NCBI RefSeq assembly: GCF_000006405.1 | Contig: NW_003200768.1 | Coordinates: 124,039 to 188,038, forward strand | From: Perkinsus marinus ATCC 50983 | Taxonomy: Eukaryota; Perkinsozoa; Perkinsida; Perkinsidae | Length of the DNA stretch: 64,000 nt | Direction of reading: 5' to 3' | Part shown: positions 13,480-25,141 of the stretch, piece by piece | How positions within the stretch are numbered: position 1 is the stretch's first letter | Layout: every line of letters begins with the position of its first letter | Translations under genes and position numbers: made by a program | Notes under the pieces: model-generated | Seen by the model: only the letters and a program-made list of their open reading frames with translations | Told to the model about the DNA's origin: nothing | Database searches by the model: none

Positions 13480-14911
13480 TCCCACGTAAATTATATTCCC
13501 TCCACTGCACCATAATGGCTACCATTAGGGTCAACTCCCTCCCCAAAATTACCTCCTGCGGCCGCCTCTTCTCTCATACCTGGGCCGTGAGTCCTCTTCT
13601 ATCATCAGAGATATCTCGTCCATAGCGCAAGTCCTACAACATACTCAGTAGTAGAGCCATAACGTAGCTAGCACGACCGTTCGATCACCCCCTGGGAGCT
13701 GGATGCGTATAGTTTCCCAATGACAATTGACAAATTGTAAAAGCCTACTTCCCACTCATTTTGAGCATATATATCGTCTGTGGATTCCGAAAGTACACAT
13801 CGTAACAACGAAGGCCTTTCCTAGCATCCCTAGGCGGCACGAAGCCCACCTCACATTACCTGGATCGGTTCCGCGCGCTCGGGGTTGGACGCTTCCCCAT
13901 ACTGGCAGCCCATTGCCTCAGTTCATCGAGGTCGCCAAATTCACATACCAAGGCTCCGCTATGGACCACTCTAGACGAGTGACCATCGAAGGACTTCACG
14001 ACAGTATCTAATGGGAGAAACCACAGAGCATTGCAAATTGAGCTTAAACTACATAAAAAACCCTAGAATGGCAATCCGATTTGTGACAACAGGAATTGTC
14101 CTCGTATGTTTATAATGGTTCTTAAACATTCATAACAGTTCGCAAACATTTATCACACATCTTATCCAGGACCAATCGAGTACGAAGCCGTGTGGATGAT
14201 AGATAATAATCATACTACCAGTGTCTAGTACAACCCCAGCAGGGTACGGCTCCTCATGAGCATTCTCATCAACACCGGCTGAGGAATTCTCTCCTTCCGC
14301 CAGTGTCTCCGGCTCAGGGCTTTCATAGAAGCGCACGAGCACTTGATCTCCAAAGGTAACCCCCTTACTGCTTGAAGGGCGGTATAAGGGAGAGGGAGAG
14401 GCGCTCACTGAGGCAACCGTAGATGGCCTGAGGGGATGTGCATAGGAGCATACCAAACGAGTAGTGACCTACGAGGCAGCTAAGTCGGGATCTATACTCT
14501 CCAGATCGCCCTCGTCCAACCGACACGGGTGGCCTGCACAGTAAGATAGTACTCATAGTAGAATGGTAATACTACATGCAGACATCCACTTCAAGGATAC
14601 GTCAGAACCGCTTCGAGGCCGACTGAAAAAAGTCCCGTAATGTTGATCTTCGCAGTAGTGAAATAATGGTGAGAGTACCTAGTGATTCCATCGATGTGAG
14701 AGGGTTGCATTCCGTTATTGTGAAGTAGGTTTAAATAGGTCGCCGGGTTGAAGCTGAAGGAGTCCGATGAGGTCTCCGCTAGTCTTGATCTCGTCATGGT
14801 ATATGATCGAATAGTTAGCAAAAATATAAGGGAAGCTATTAAGAGGCCTGTCAATGAATGAGAGATAGCTTTGTTCACGCGTGCTACTTCGTCATCATCA
14901 ACGCCGACAAA
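13480..14911 (-). CDS. Unidentified multi-exon gene with one predicted transmembrane helix
   Basis: Several minus-strand stretches read as exons with plausible small introns between them. From 14911 down: an exon with a hydrophobic helix (SLTGLLIASLIFLLTIRS) followed by SFNPATYLNLLHNNGMQPSH; an exon HPCRLDEGDLESIDPDLAAS ending at a GTAGGT donor; a Ser/Pro-rich exon leading to SSKGVTFGDQVLVRFYE; an exon SFDGHSSRVVHSGALVCEFG then LDELRQWAASMGKR; and a possible C-terminal exon EEAAAGGNFGEGVDPNGSHY ending at a stop near 13480. No in-frame ATG was found at the 5' end, so the start is open. KGVTF has the form of a protein phosphatase 1 docking motif, which is only a suggestion. I do not recognise the family. 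Confidence 0.4.
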
Positions 14912-15733
14912 CAATTAATGAGAGAAAAACGCCATGTGCCGGGATAGATCCCACGACTCTCTGCATGAACGTTGAATCTTACAAGAGTATTACTACCATA
15001 CCATTTTGTGTGTATGGTGATGGATTTCCTTTTTACCCTCCGAACACACAACACTACGTGTTTTCTAAATGAGAGCAGCTACATCCCACACCTTTTTACT
15101 GCGCCTTTGGTAAATCGTGGGATGTCTTCCCAACAACTGTGATAATCTTGCTCGCGTTTTCACATCCACGGGAATTCTGAATTGACGATGAATTCCAGAT
15201 TCATCGTAAACATCTATATTACAAGCAGTTTCTTTGTGTCAGCAGAGCATTGCCCTTGATGAAAGTTTCTATGATTGATGTAAGATGCTGTTGCTGCATC
15301 ATTACCGCTGTCCCAGTCCGCCGTAGCACACAAGATGTCTCTCTAGGCAGAAGGATTCCCGCAGCTGAGCTTATGATGCAGATAGCCTTCGTCGGCTAAA
15401 TACGAACAGGCAGCCTTGGAAGGCATTCTCGTGCAATTATATCCAGTGTAGTGTTATCTCAATGGGCAAATCATTCACACTGATCTCAGTCTCTACATGG
15501 AGAGTACTGGCATGGAAGGACTAGTGTGACCATATGACGCCAATACATAGCAAATCCCTGGAGACTGCAGCCTACCCTCCTCCACTGCTCAAGATAGTAA
15601 CCGTTCTAGTGGTACTGGTCACTAGTATCCTCACAAGAAGGCTCTCATGGACGGTCTTATAGAGATTGTCTAACGGAGTATGTTCAGTCGATGAGAACAC
15701 AGCAACTCAGCAAACCTACTGTACAAGGGCGTA

Positions 15734-15777
15734 CTAGTAGTATTAGTAGTAGTAGTAGTAATAGTAATAGTAGTAGT
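15734..15777. repeat. AGT trinucleotide microsatellite
   Basis: Imperfect run of TAG/AGT triplets with occasional AAT units. It generates a spurious poly-serine open frame on the plus strand. Confidence 0.8.
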
Positions 15778-16447
15778 TCGAACTACAGCATTTCCAGGTC
15801 AAATTTATTTTTTTCATCGACAAGTCTTACTTTTCACCCAATTGGTAAATGTTTCACATTTTTCGTTAACATCCGACCCATACTTTTAATGACACACCAA
15901 GAAGATCGATGTTTTTTTATGATTAATGACTACCTTTGAGCTGTTGACCTCTAGTCGACAGCTCATAGATGGGGAGTGGCTCCTTCATCGTCATGGCTGT
16001 ACAGCCTTGAGTAATTTGTAGGCTTTTACTGAATCGTCATAACTTCAAACCTAATCTTGAGATGACTTTGCTCTCACCAATACGAGTGCCATTGGCCTTA
16101 TGACAGCGGGGTGCCAATGCTTGAGGGACTGCAGGGCCTGAGGGACTTTCGTGGCGCAGTGGAGTTACTTGCTACTATGAACAAATTCAGTGGTGTCCTC
16201 TCGACCAGCTCGCGGATCAAAAGGTGTGTCTTATGTTGCATCTATTGGTCCGAAGCGAGCCCGAATTGCAGCTTTCGGGCATCCTACAAGGCCTGGGAGG
16301 GCCTACGTGTGCAACGGAGGGCTAAACGGGAATAGATACTCGGCCCAAGTGGTAATCAGTGTTGCATTATTTGTTTGGTCCCTTCAACTGAGATCAGGAG
16401 CTTCCTTACTACATCATCAAAGGTTATACGTGATATAGAGTTGTATA

Positions 16448-16535
16448 GAAACCAATGAGAATTCCCTGGGAATTTTCTTGTCGCCAGCGCGCGCAGTTGA
16501 CCATGTGCATATTTTCCAACACTGCCGGTAGTAAA
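16448..16535. repeat. Dispersed repeat A, copy 2 (partial, diverged)
   Basis: Shares GAAACC-A-GAGAATTC, GGAATTTTC, TTGTCGCCA and AGTTGACCATGT-CAT-TTTTCC-ACACTGC with 10660-10755. It lacks the first part of the 10.6 kb copy. Confidence 0.55.
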
Positions 16536-16827
16536 AACGACTATAGTAGCCTAAGCTCTACTGTTGGGGACTGTCACCATGGATATGGTTTCGAAAAGAG
16601 AGGCGGTTCTGGCATGAACAGTGGCTTCTCGATGCAATGAATGTTGTGTGTACATGTCATTGTTTTTCCTATTCACACTATCGTCTCGTTGGAGTCGCTA
16701 CAAGCCATTCACTTTTTTGGTGTGGCTCATTTGACTTTTGCATTCGTAAAAATTTCCGCGGGAAGTAGTAATTGCAATAGGAATTGTCGTATAGTCCTAT
16801 GGTCAGTTTGTTAATCCTACTTACATG

Positions 16828-17120
16828 AGTAGAGATCTCGAGAGAGGATCCCCGACTGGCACGATGGAGCAGGGAGGAGCCTCTGGTATTAGAACTATCG
16901 GAACTCCATAGAATGTATCGTCGGCTTTCAGTCTCAACACTGGACGAGCCTGTACGGGTTACTATCATGCGGGACGTCACTGCTGTGGGCCAGAAGTTGA
17001 AGTAAGCTCCTGAGTAGCTTCCCTCTGAATCGTAGTTGTTCGTGTGTTGGTCATGATCATTGCTGAGAACGGCTAGGACTTTGTCACGCCAAATGATGAC
17101 GCGCTCATTTTGTAGCGATT
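16828..17120 (-). CDS. Possible exon of an unidentified gene
   Basis: A 290-base open stretch on minus reads smoothly (ERVIIWRDKVLAVLSNDHD, then YSGAYFNFWPTAVTSRMIV, then a Ser/Arg-rich tail) and ends at a good GTAAGT donor near 16828. The upstream limit is unclear. It overlaps the zone where the N-terminal exons of the YIPF6 gene on the other strand should lie, so one of the two readings may be wrong, or the two genes are divergent and share a short promoter. I do not recognise a family. Confidence 0.35.
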
Positions 17121-17144
17121 CGCGCGATCAGCCTATAGTGAGGA

Positions 17145-17805
17145 TGGAATTCATCGTAGGTACGTGATGCTCCCACGAGCACGAGTAGAGGGTGGTGCCG
17201 GCCTTCGCAACTGGGATCTATGGGGTCCCCTAATGCTGTGCATGGCCCTTTCAGTGGTTGGTTGCATCTAGCTGCTACCTCTTACAGTAGTACCCCTGCA
17301 GATACTAGCATTACAAGCACCAGACACGCAGAAGGGGTATGTGTTCTCTATGATATTCGTCATAGTGTGGCTAGGCTCGGCAGTGGTTACTGTCAATGGC
17401 GTCCTCATCAAAGGAAAGGTAGCGCTTCGTGCTTGTGGCATTTTACTATTTTTGTATCAGATTTCATTCTTCCAGTCCGTCTGTGTACTGGGCTATTGCG
17501 TCTTCCCTCTGGTTTTATCAGCAATAGTTTGCTACTTCGTTAAGAACTATCAGATACTGAAGGTGAGTAGCAGTAATCTCTTTACATTACATTGTTATTT
17601 CTACATAGTTGCTCGTGGTACTAGCTGGATTCGTCTGGTCTACCGGAGCCTCAGTGGGGTTCATGTCGGAGCTGGTCCCAGCGGATCGTCGCGCTCTAGG
17701 AGTGTAAAATTCCTTGGATGCAATTTCGTCTCATGCTATGATATTCTCAGATTCCCAGTGTGGCTATTTTATGCAACCATCGCCTGGATAATTCTCCTCA
17801 TCTAA
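17145..17805 (+). CDS. YIPF6-like Golgi membrane protein (Yip1 domain), 5' end not resolved
   Basis: Yip1-domain proteins span Golgi and ER membranes five times and bind Rab GTPases. Plus-strand exons join in frame: VMLPRARVEGGAGLRNWDLW then GPLMLCMALSV (YIPF6 relatives have a very similar DWDLWGPL motif at this point), a short intron, QAPDTQKGYVFSMIFVIVWL with GSAVVTVNGVL, an intron, ISFFQSVCVLGYCVFPLVLS (the most conserved block of the family), an intron at 17562-17608 or so, LLVVLAGFVWSTGASVGFMS, ELVPADRRALGV and finally FPVWLFYATIAWIILLI with the stop at 17803. Hydrophobic segments match the family pattern. The N-terminal cytosolic exons upstream of about 17145 were not identified. Immediately followed on the same strand by the carbonic-anhydrase-like gene, with about 200 bp between. 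Confidence 0.85.
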
Positions 17806-18001
17806 GAATGCTTACCTGTCCTATTCATACAACCTCTCGCCTTGTGCTATTGCGGTCGCGTTTTCTATCAATTAAGTGAAGTGTGCGACCTATTGCCTAT
17901 CTGTATAGTTTTACACTTCAATGTATATGTGTTGACAGTAGACCATACAGTGGGCGATTCGGCGTTTCGGTTATCTAACCGTGGCAGTTCATTGTCACTC
18001 C

Positions 18002-19166
18002 ATGTTGGCATTATCCTCTTTGAGCGTCAGACGATTGATCACCGTTGGAGGCTCACAGTTTTCGGCCTTCCCACACGTGTTCAAGAAGCCAACAGTGCCC
18101 AAGACAGCTTTCATCCATCCTGCTGCAGTCGTTGATGGCGATGTAAATGTTAATAGTAGTCCCATAGTCCCTCTGTTCATTCTACTAGGTTCGACTTGGA
18201 GAGGACGTATCGATATGGCCTATGGCAGTTGTGCGAGCTGATGTTGATACTATTGTCATTGGTGACCGCACCAACATTCAGGTAGTGGCTTCTTACTCGG
18301 TTAGACTTCACAGTAGCTTTATCGCTGTGCTCGGCTAGAACTTCATTGAAGCGTTGGGGAGTGTGTGTATTACTCTCTCTCTCTCGTCGAGAGAGAGTAA
18401 TAACAACTTACGAAATATAGGTGCAAATAGTATAGTGGTTCATTCGTTTTTTCGTTCACAAGTGCCCTCGATTATGATGATAGTATCAGAGTTCAAACTT
18501 TCCTGAGTGCTAAACTATCGTGCAATAATTGAAAACTATGCTCAAAAATACCACTCGCGGCGAGTCGTGGTGATTAGAAAATCATGAGGAGGAACTGTTC
18601 ATTATGTCACTTCACACTCGCTCGGCCGTGTGGTACATCATATTGTAGATGCTCCTCAGGACGGTTGTGTGTTGCACGTCCGTGGAGAGTTCTACGGCAA
18701 GCAAGAAGGTATGCAGCTCGTCATCGGGGAAGACGTCAGCATTGGTAGGAATGCTGCTCGTCGTTGTTTACCATCCTTCCATTAGGTCATGCTGTAACTC
18801 TCCATGCTTGCCGTATTGAGCCACGCACTTTAATAGGCATTGGCTCGATCATCCTAGATGGAGCTGTGGTGAGGAAAGACATCGTTATCGCTTTTGATCC
18901 CACCATATGGTGTTTGACAGGTGGAAGAGGGTACGATCATGGGAGCTGGCTCACTACTACCCCCTGGGAAGGTAGCTACTCCCGGACTGTGGATAGGCAA
19001 TCCGGCTAGGAGGTTGAGGGACTTGAAGGACAATGAGAAGGAGATGGTCAAATATAATGCTGCCAACTATGTAAGCAGTTGCTACACCTTGGATCAGTAG
19101 TTCTCTCAGGTTAACCTCAAGAATGCGTGGGTGGAGAAAATGCGATTAGATACCGCTAACGCGTGA
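18002..19166 (+). CDS. Gamma-carbonic-anhydrase-like protein (left-handed beta-helix), 6 exons, 202 aa
   Basis: Exons 18002-18142, 18189-18281, 18660-18744, 18786-18868, 18921-19070 and 19110-19166 sum to 609 nt, exactly 203 codons, so the model closes. The protein has hexapeptide-repeat features: SIWPMAVVRADVDTIVIGDR, TNIQDGCVLHV, VSIGHAVTLHACRIEPRTLI, GIGSIILDGAVVEEGTIMG, PGLWIGNPARRLRDL. Gamma carbonic anhydrases bind zinc through three histidines; LHV and the two histidines of IGHAVTLHAC occupy the expected positions, so metal binding looks intact. The N-terminus (MLALSSLSVRRLITVGG) is hydrophobic and basic, suggesting mitochondrial import, where relatives form part of respiratory complex I in plants and several protists. 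That role is inferred. Introns are 46, 378, 41, 52 and 39 nt; the long second intron holds a perfect hairpin. Confidence 0.9.
18369..18401. repeat. Perfect inverted repeat, 13-bp arms, in an intron
   Basis: ATTACTCTCTCTC and its exact reverse complement separated by 7 nt, inside intron 2 of the carbonic-anhydrase-like gene. The CT/GA dinucleotide content makes slippage a possible origin. Confidence 0.85.
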
Positions 19167-19782
19167 AGTTGAGCACGAAGGTATCACATATGATTCAGAG
19201 TTTTTGTCAACTAACCCTAGTTACCATTTTCCCCTGCTGGTGTTGAGTTATTCTTATCATAAGAATATGTTAATAATATGCCCAATGCATGAGAATTTCA
19301 GGTATAGGGCCTGGTCGCGTTCGATAGAGACACACTCTGCCTTCTTGAACAGTGATAGGTACGAATGGGTTAATCATGGCTGGAAAACAAGGCTTGTCAT
19401 TTGCCACAATGTTTGAGGGTATCCAGCACTAACATTGATGAAAGAGCACGGGTACTCAGCATAATCAAACTCAGCGATGTTTATCGCGTCAGAAAGTCCC
19501 AACGATTCGTCCCGACCATTTTTCCCAAAAATTTTCACCCGTGTACTCATATCGGTTACAGGACTGCGAAGAAGCAATCGGAGGTACTAACTCCGAGCTC
19601 GTCAGAGGCACAGTCCCGAGATCGATTTGCCCATGAGTTAGCCTAACACAAGAAGAGCACTGTAACACAATTCCTGGAGTTGTACAGAAAATTAATTTCT
19701 TTCTTCGATGCTCACTCGGCTGTTTCCGAGCTTCCCCATTTTACTAGCTAGATTGGAATCCTCAGCTGCGTCACTAAGTGTA
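19167..19782. other. Intergenic between convergent genes; one weak minus-strand ORF
   Basis: The only coding-like stretch is on minus at 19374-19550 (MSTRVKIFGKNGRDESLG then AEFDYAEYPCSFINV). It has an ATG at 19550 but no splice partner or family match, so it is left as a possibility. Confidence 0.3.
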
Positions 19783-21464
19783 TCACTTCCGAGGTCGACG
19801 CTTCTTCTTGGCCTTCTTCACAAGAACGGCCGCCGATAGGTCATCCAAGTCGTCATCATCCGATGCTGCCACTGATAGAGTTGGTGCCGGCGTCATGGCT
19901 CCAGCAACGTCAGGGGCACCACCATCCGACTGCTGGGTACTGTACATGGTCGCAGTGGGGACATCAGGAGGTGTCGGTTCGGATGGTTCCAGAGAGGGTT
20001 CCTGAAAGGATGAACTTTTCTGTGAGATTATCACTCTATGAAGATTATCGAGCAGTACCTCCTCACCACTGTCTCCGGCTGGCCTGGAGTCAGTAGTAGC
20101 TCGGTGCTCTGTGGGAAGGTCTAGCTCCATGGGTTGAGGTATCTTTAACAGCGGTTTCTAATGCAGTAAAGAATTCGACAGGCTTACTGCCAGATGAGCG
20201 AGGCTTCGTTTTCGTCGATGTTGTCTCTCTTGCGGTGAGATATCATTGTCAAAATCAATCGCCAGTCCAGAAGAGGCGTATTTATGATGGATGTCAGCTT
20301 TGTGTACGTCGAAGCGGGTATGCTCATCTATGGCTAGCTGAGATAGCACGTGGAATATTTCGTTGAAGTAGCGTTGGATGAGCTTACCTTCTCATTGATT
20401 AGAGCGGTGACTTCTTTCACTCGAGCCGTAGCCAGACAGATAGCTGGTATGAGGTCTCTATGCAACATGAGTGATGTTCCTCCGGACTTGAGTGCGCCAC
20501 ACAGTTCTCCATATTGGTTCATGACAACCTACTACGCGCCGTAATTTATGGTCGATTCTGGTTGAAATATGAGTAGAGCTGGTACTACCACTAACTGGCC
20601 GCCATCACCTTGAAGACGTTCTTCTAGACCGCTAGGGTCGGCTAGCAACAGTGGATTCTCACCAAGTGATGATGGTATTGAGGCGAAAGTGACGGGTATT
20701 GGCATGTGATGCACCGACAACGGTATTGGATCTAACTGAGCAACACTTGTACGGCGAAGAGCTTCCCCCATCAGACGTACATCAGGCTTGTAGATGATTT
20801 CCCCGTTCACAACAGACACTTCAGCTCGTCTGTAGTGGCGTAGTGCTACGATGCTTGCTATGGCGGCCGCGTCGCCAACGTTACCCTGAGAAATACCCTG
20901 AAAAATCATGAACGAATCGTGTTGGCTCACGTTGTCACTGAGTACATGCACATCTAAGCGTAGTTCCCACACCAGGGAACCACTCTGGATACATAGGGCT
21001 TCTACATCCACTGCGCTGAGAAAAGCCTTTCGACTATATCGGTACTATGTGGACCCACTTGGAACCCTTGAGCATTCGCTCTAGTTGATTGCATAGAGAT
21101 ATTCCCTCTGGTGTTTGGGCGCTCCCAACGAGACCACTCGAGTTACCAGACGGAAGAACTGCCGGTGCAGCCATTGGGCCTGCTTCTACGTTTATGCTGA
21201 GACGACCCTCCCTAGGACGATTGCTCGGTGGGCTCGTGAGCTGGCCTGAACCCGAACCTGTCTTAATTACTGGTTCACGAGTCACCTACCAGTAACAACA
21301 GCCCTTATTCGAGTCTTGCCGATAGAGCATTCAGCCTGACCCAACGCTGGGCCTAGCCGGATGTCCATTGTCCGAAACTCAAACGCGCTCCTCCCATCTG
21401 CACGTGTGCCCGTATGGAATAGGTTCTGGCTTAAGAATATCTCATCAGACAGAGTGAGGGACAT
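19783..21464 (-). CDS. RRP45: Exosome complex RNase PH-like subunit RRP45/EXOSC9
   Basis: Subunit of the six-member RNase PH ring of the RNA exosome, which processes and degrades RNA in nucleus and cytoplasm. From the ATG at 21464: RADGRSAFEFRTMDIRLGPA, then after a 44-nt intron (21246-21289) QLTSPPSNRPREGRLSINVE and AGPMAAPAV (human EXOSC9 has a similar LVSP-NR-TEG block), DVEALCIQSGSLVWELRLDV, the core GNVGDAAAIASIVALRHYRR, DPIPLSVHHMPIPVTFA and LLLADPSGLEERLQGDGGQL. A later exon carries CGALKSGGTSLMLHRDLIPA. The tail is long, acidic and Ser-rich and ends in the basic cluster KKAKKKRRPRK, as is typical of PM/Scl-75 and its relatives, and may serve nuclear import. As in other eukaryotic ring subunits, no catalytic activity is expected. 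Internal exon limits beyond the first intron are approximate. Confidence 0.9.
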
Positions 21465-21603
21465 AGTTCAGTAAAGCGGCATCAATCAATCTAGAGGATA
21501 GTAACCTACGATCAGGCTCTCACAACTTGTAAGGGCGTCTCCGGTTCCCCACATGTCTACGTGCTCACATGTATATCATATGTGAGCAATGCCTGTGAGC
21601 CAC

Positions 21604-21646
21604 CCTCGTTGGTACATATGCTCACTGAGCATATGTACCAACGAGG
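21604..21646. repeat. Perfect palindrome, 21-bp arms around one base
   Basis: The left arm begins CCTCGTTGGTACATATG and its full 21 bases are repeated as an exact reverse complement after a single C. A smaller inverted repeat (TGCTCACAT ... ATGTGAGCA, 21562-21588) lies just upstream. Confidence 0.95.
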
Positions 21647-21717
21647 TTTGAACCCCCTGCCTTTCCCATGGGAGCCGACCTCCCCAACGAATTCGCTAAG
21701 ATTTCGATGCAGATATG

Positions 21718-21860
21718 GCGCTGATTGAGTCGCTATGTCCGGGTCATTGTGTGGGGTCGCTATGCCACAATATGAGCCACAAATTCGGGACTACTATGCC
21801 ACGCTGTAGGAATCGCAATGATATTACTATAAAACGGGGCCCCTATGCCACTACCTCGGG
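21718..21860 (-). repeat. Cluster of GTGGCATAG-type repeat motifs
   Basis: On the minus strand GTGGCATAGGGGCCCC, GTGGCATAGTAGTCCC and GTGGCATAGCGACCCC occur within about 110 bp, plus a degenerate fourth copy near 21730. The same core forms the minisatellite at 51312-51610. Confidence 0.65.
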
Positions 21861-23607
21861 GCCGCGATTCCATACTCGAGGAACATCTTCCTCTATCTCC
21901 AACTGGATAGAATCATGCCTCGCTTCCCAGCATCAAAAATTGACTAGTCGACAGATGTCGGCGCCGATCGGCTAATGGCCTCCTCGCTTCCAGGAATGTA
22001 TACAAGGATGTCGGGTTAGGCCGCTGCAATGCGTCGCTTCGCTAAGAACGCAAGTCTGGTTGCGCACTTTCATCGCAAAAGTCCGTCTTATGTTCTTCTT
22101 GAGGTTATATAGGTGAAATCGTCACTGGCTGCTTCTCTGTCCACGGCTACTATAGATCGTGCGACGGGAGGTAGGAACGCGATCGATGGATAGTATGGTA
22201 CTCTATGAGGTTTTGGCACTGCTGCCTCTCCGTTGGTGGTGGAGACCGATAAGACAGCACATGTCAATCACGGCGGCCAACGATGAGAGAGTGGATGGAA
22301 GTGACGCCGCGGATGGTACTAGAGTGGTTTGACTGACGAAAGTCGTTCATAGACGTTTGACCAGATCCCCCTTCGCAATCGTCAAATGACATTCATGAGG
22401 ATCACTCGGATCAGTCCCTGTTAGCTCCCACGGTAGCTGAGTGGCGGATGGTAGGTAATATAGCTTGCAGAAATCCAAGGTTTTCGGTGTCTATTTGGCT
22501 GACCGTTGAATCAGCGTAGTTCGGTGCTATTTTGACTTGTTGTGCCGTTCAGTATCTGATATTGACGTCGTAAAACCGAAAGACGAGGGAATCGTTACAG
22601 CAGTTGAAAACAGTGCCCGAGGAGAAGCCACGGAGTGCAAGCAACGATAATCGTACATCTAAGGGTAATGTACGAGGTCATACGAGTATACACTCCTTCA
22701 TGAACTCTCAGCATGTCCAGCTCTTCGACTCATACATTGTCAACGAATTCCAGGTGAATTTGCACCAACTACGGAGAGTTAAGTCCTGAACCTCAGAGGT
22801 CATTCCGTGTGAGACATGAGAACATATCTACCTGAGTGTCAGCACCGTACTCGTCCGGGTGATAACGCATGAGTCGAAAAACTTGACATAGTAAGAATTT
22901 GTGGAGGGGTGTAGATCGGTAGTCTGGCGACCTGCGTGCTACGAACACGTTTCTCAAATCATAGGAGTCAGCTATCTGCTGATGTAGTGGTCCTGCGACT
23001 GTGTGACGGTTCATCATGAATCTCTCCTGTACACTGTACGTACTCTAGGTTCCCAGGAGAGTCGCGATAGGGGATCGACCCTTCCCTGTTAGTACTGACT
23101 TCTGCTGCACAATTCACCTTCTGGTGGATCTTCTGGTCCAGAAGATTTTTTACACCCCATCGAGCCTGACCAGGTCAGGAATAGTTGAACGGGCTTTCGT
23201 CAAAGTCATTGTGATTGCTTAGCATGAGCATGAGCATACCTGCAGTGGTTCATCCTTGAGTTTCCCTCTGGTCGTCCACAACATCTCTAAAGGGATGTAG
23301 ACTGCCATCATATCCGGATCGAATGTATGTTATTGGTCTGTACTTAGGTATCGACAGTAGGCAAGAAGTCTCGTTACTGTGCAATCCTTCGTCCTCGATA
23401 AGGTGTCATCAACTGCTACGAGCATATAACTCTACCCCACGTGACTAGAGCTAGGGGATATGAAAACCTACATGGAGTTGGTGAAAGGCAGCATCTCCCC
23501 AATCCAGCAACTCAACACATTGTGACAACTTCTTGTCGATGGCCAGTTAACATGGACTTGGCGCGTCACGCGATGGCTCGCTCGCTCTGACTCTGTGGCA
23601 CAGAGTC

Positions 23608-23660
23608 TGCCCACTTGGCGACATCTGCACAGGGTCTGTGCAGATTTCGTCAAGTGAGCA
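23608..23660. repeat. Long imperfect inverted repeat, about 25-bp arms, 5-nt loop
   Basis: The 20-base arm at 23612-23631 (CACTTGGCGACATCTGCACA) pairs with 23637-23656 with two mismatches, and pairing extends about four more bases outward. A second small palindrome, CTCTGTG-G-CACAGAG, sits just upstream at 23591-23605. Confidence 0.85.
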
Positions 23661-25141
23661 GAACACCCAATAACCACCTGATATCGTAGCAGAGAAGTAC
23701 GACGGTCAGCAAACGTAGCAGATCGCGATTACAGTAATACAGCGACGACTGATACGTCATGCAACTAGCGCTAGAGAGACTGCAGAACAATACTCAAATG
23801 CCACAATAGCACAGTCAGCCTCATGTTCTTGCTGCTTTGGAGATTCTAATCTTCATGCCGAAATCCGCACATCTGTCCGAGTGATTCACAGTATCGTGAA
23901 GATCGGTTAGTCGTCTTTGGGTGATATAAGTCGACATTGGGATTATTCCCTGATGCGAATGGGTTTATGCCCTCGAAAGTTTCGAGTCGAAACTCCGAGG
24001 CGAATGTGCTGCTAGATTCGCAGGTAGAACGTTCACTCATTGTCTCGATTACTCGATGGGATCTGTCGCAGTTACTGGAAGTGATACCCCAAGGAGCGTT
24101 CGAGCATCCTGTGCGGTCGAGCTCCGATTCGACAGAGACAGGCCTTCTCGAGTTCCCATCGGCAGTATGCGGCGACGATAGATCCCCGAGATCGGTTGTG
24201 CTCACACCTTGAGAGACAAGCCTTTGACTGCAGCCGAGACAGACTGGAAGCAGTAGATGGTCACTCGTTGTCGACTCCAGCGTCGTCAGCCACATTTCAT
24301 TCTTACCCGGGTCGCAGTTATCCACATGGATACGAATATCAGTGCTTCATTGAACTGAATATCCTCATCTTCGTTGGGGTAAATAGTTCCCTTTTCCGAA
24401 AGGATAGTAGAATGATTACGAGACCACCACCAAAGCATGGAATACTGGTTTCGATACAGAGTTGTTCTCATGATGTCTATAGTAGATGCTAGACTAGCAT
24501 TGCTAGTTGATTGTGGCAAATCGTTCCGTGTTCAGTACATGCTCGGAGTGGCGAACTACATGGATATCACAAGCGGTTAGATAGACTGGTTTTCATGGAT
24601 CACTTCGTTTCAGATCACTGAGAAGTCTTAATTCCGTGACGAATGATCCATTGAATTGGTTCCTGTACTAAAGCGAAGTGGTGTTCGCGCTTCCATTCTT
24701 CGTCATAACAAGGCAGCACGTTTCCAATCTAGTCCCGAATAGACGAATGTTCGTTAATTCGCGTCCCTATCGCGACCACTTTCCTTATCGTGTGTTCGCA
24801 GTGAATGGAAGTGAGTAAGCGCTGGAACATGGAGTTGGCAACTCAAGAATCTTGATAATTTTTCTAGCGCGTGAGTCGCCATTGTGTGCATGTCGCTCTG
24901 GCGCGCCGATGAATCTAGCGCGGTGCGTGTCGGGAGAGAAGTGTTCAATTGTGGTGTCGTTTGAAGCAACTTCCTTGACTGTGTACATCGTACATTCCCA
25001 TAAAATCAGGAGTTCCCAGCGAGGTTTGACCAGTATGTAGTTGCATGCTATCGTTAAGTTATCAATGCCCTCGAATGAGATCGTAACGCTCAGATACTTA
25101 TTCACTTTCAGTTTAATATTGGTTTCTGAGGTCTCTCGGAT

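Larger units (their letters stand above)
14912..16827. other. No confident gene; repeats
   Basis: Contains an AGT trinucleotide tract, a copy of dispersed repeat A, and plus-strand frames at 16111-16340 (DQLADQKVCLMLHLLVRSEP in one frame) that look helical but have no start, splice partner or family resemblance. Confidence 0.4.
21465..25141. other. Gene-poor 3.7 kb with hairpins; two weak minus-strand ORFs
   Basis: No confident gene. Minus-strand ORFs at 22793-23017 (QQIADSYDLRNVFVARRSPD) and 23846-24325 (159 codons, with FEGINPFASGNNPNVDLY) look somewhat coding-like but have no recognised family. The stretch contains a perfect palindrome, a second long hairpin and a GTGGCATAG-type repeat cluster, listed separately. 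It ends directly at the start of the epimerase/methyltransferase fusion, so its last few hundred bases should include that promoter. Confidence 0.4.

Noticed and set aside
15691-15939. Poly-serine ORF
   Set aside because: Produced by the AGT microsatellite; no splice partner or domain.
16111-16438. Plus-strand overlapping ORFs upstream of YIPF6
   Set aside because: Three frames are open over the same bases, none with a start, splice sites in phase or a recognisable domain.
21647-21705. Possible tRNA gene on minus near the palindrome
   Set aside because: A- and B-box-like sequences are present but acceptor, anticodon and T stems do not pair.
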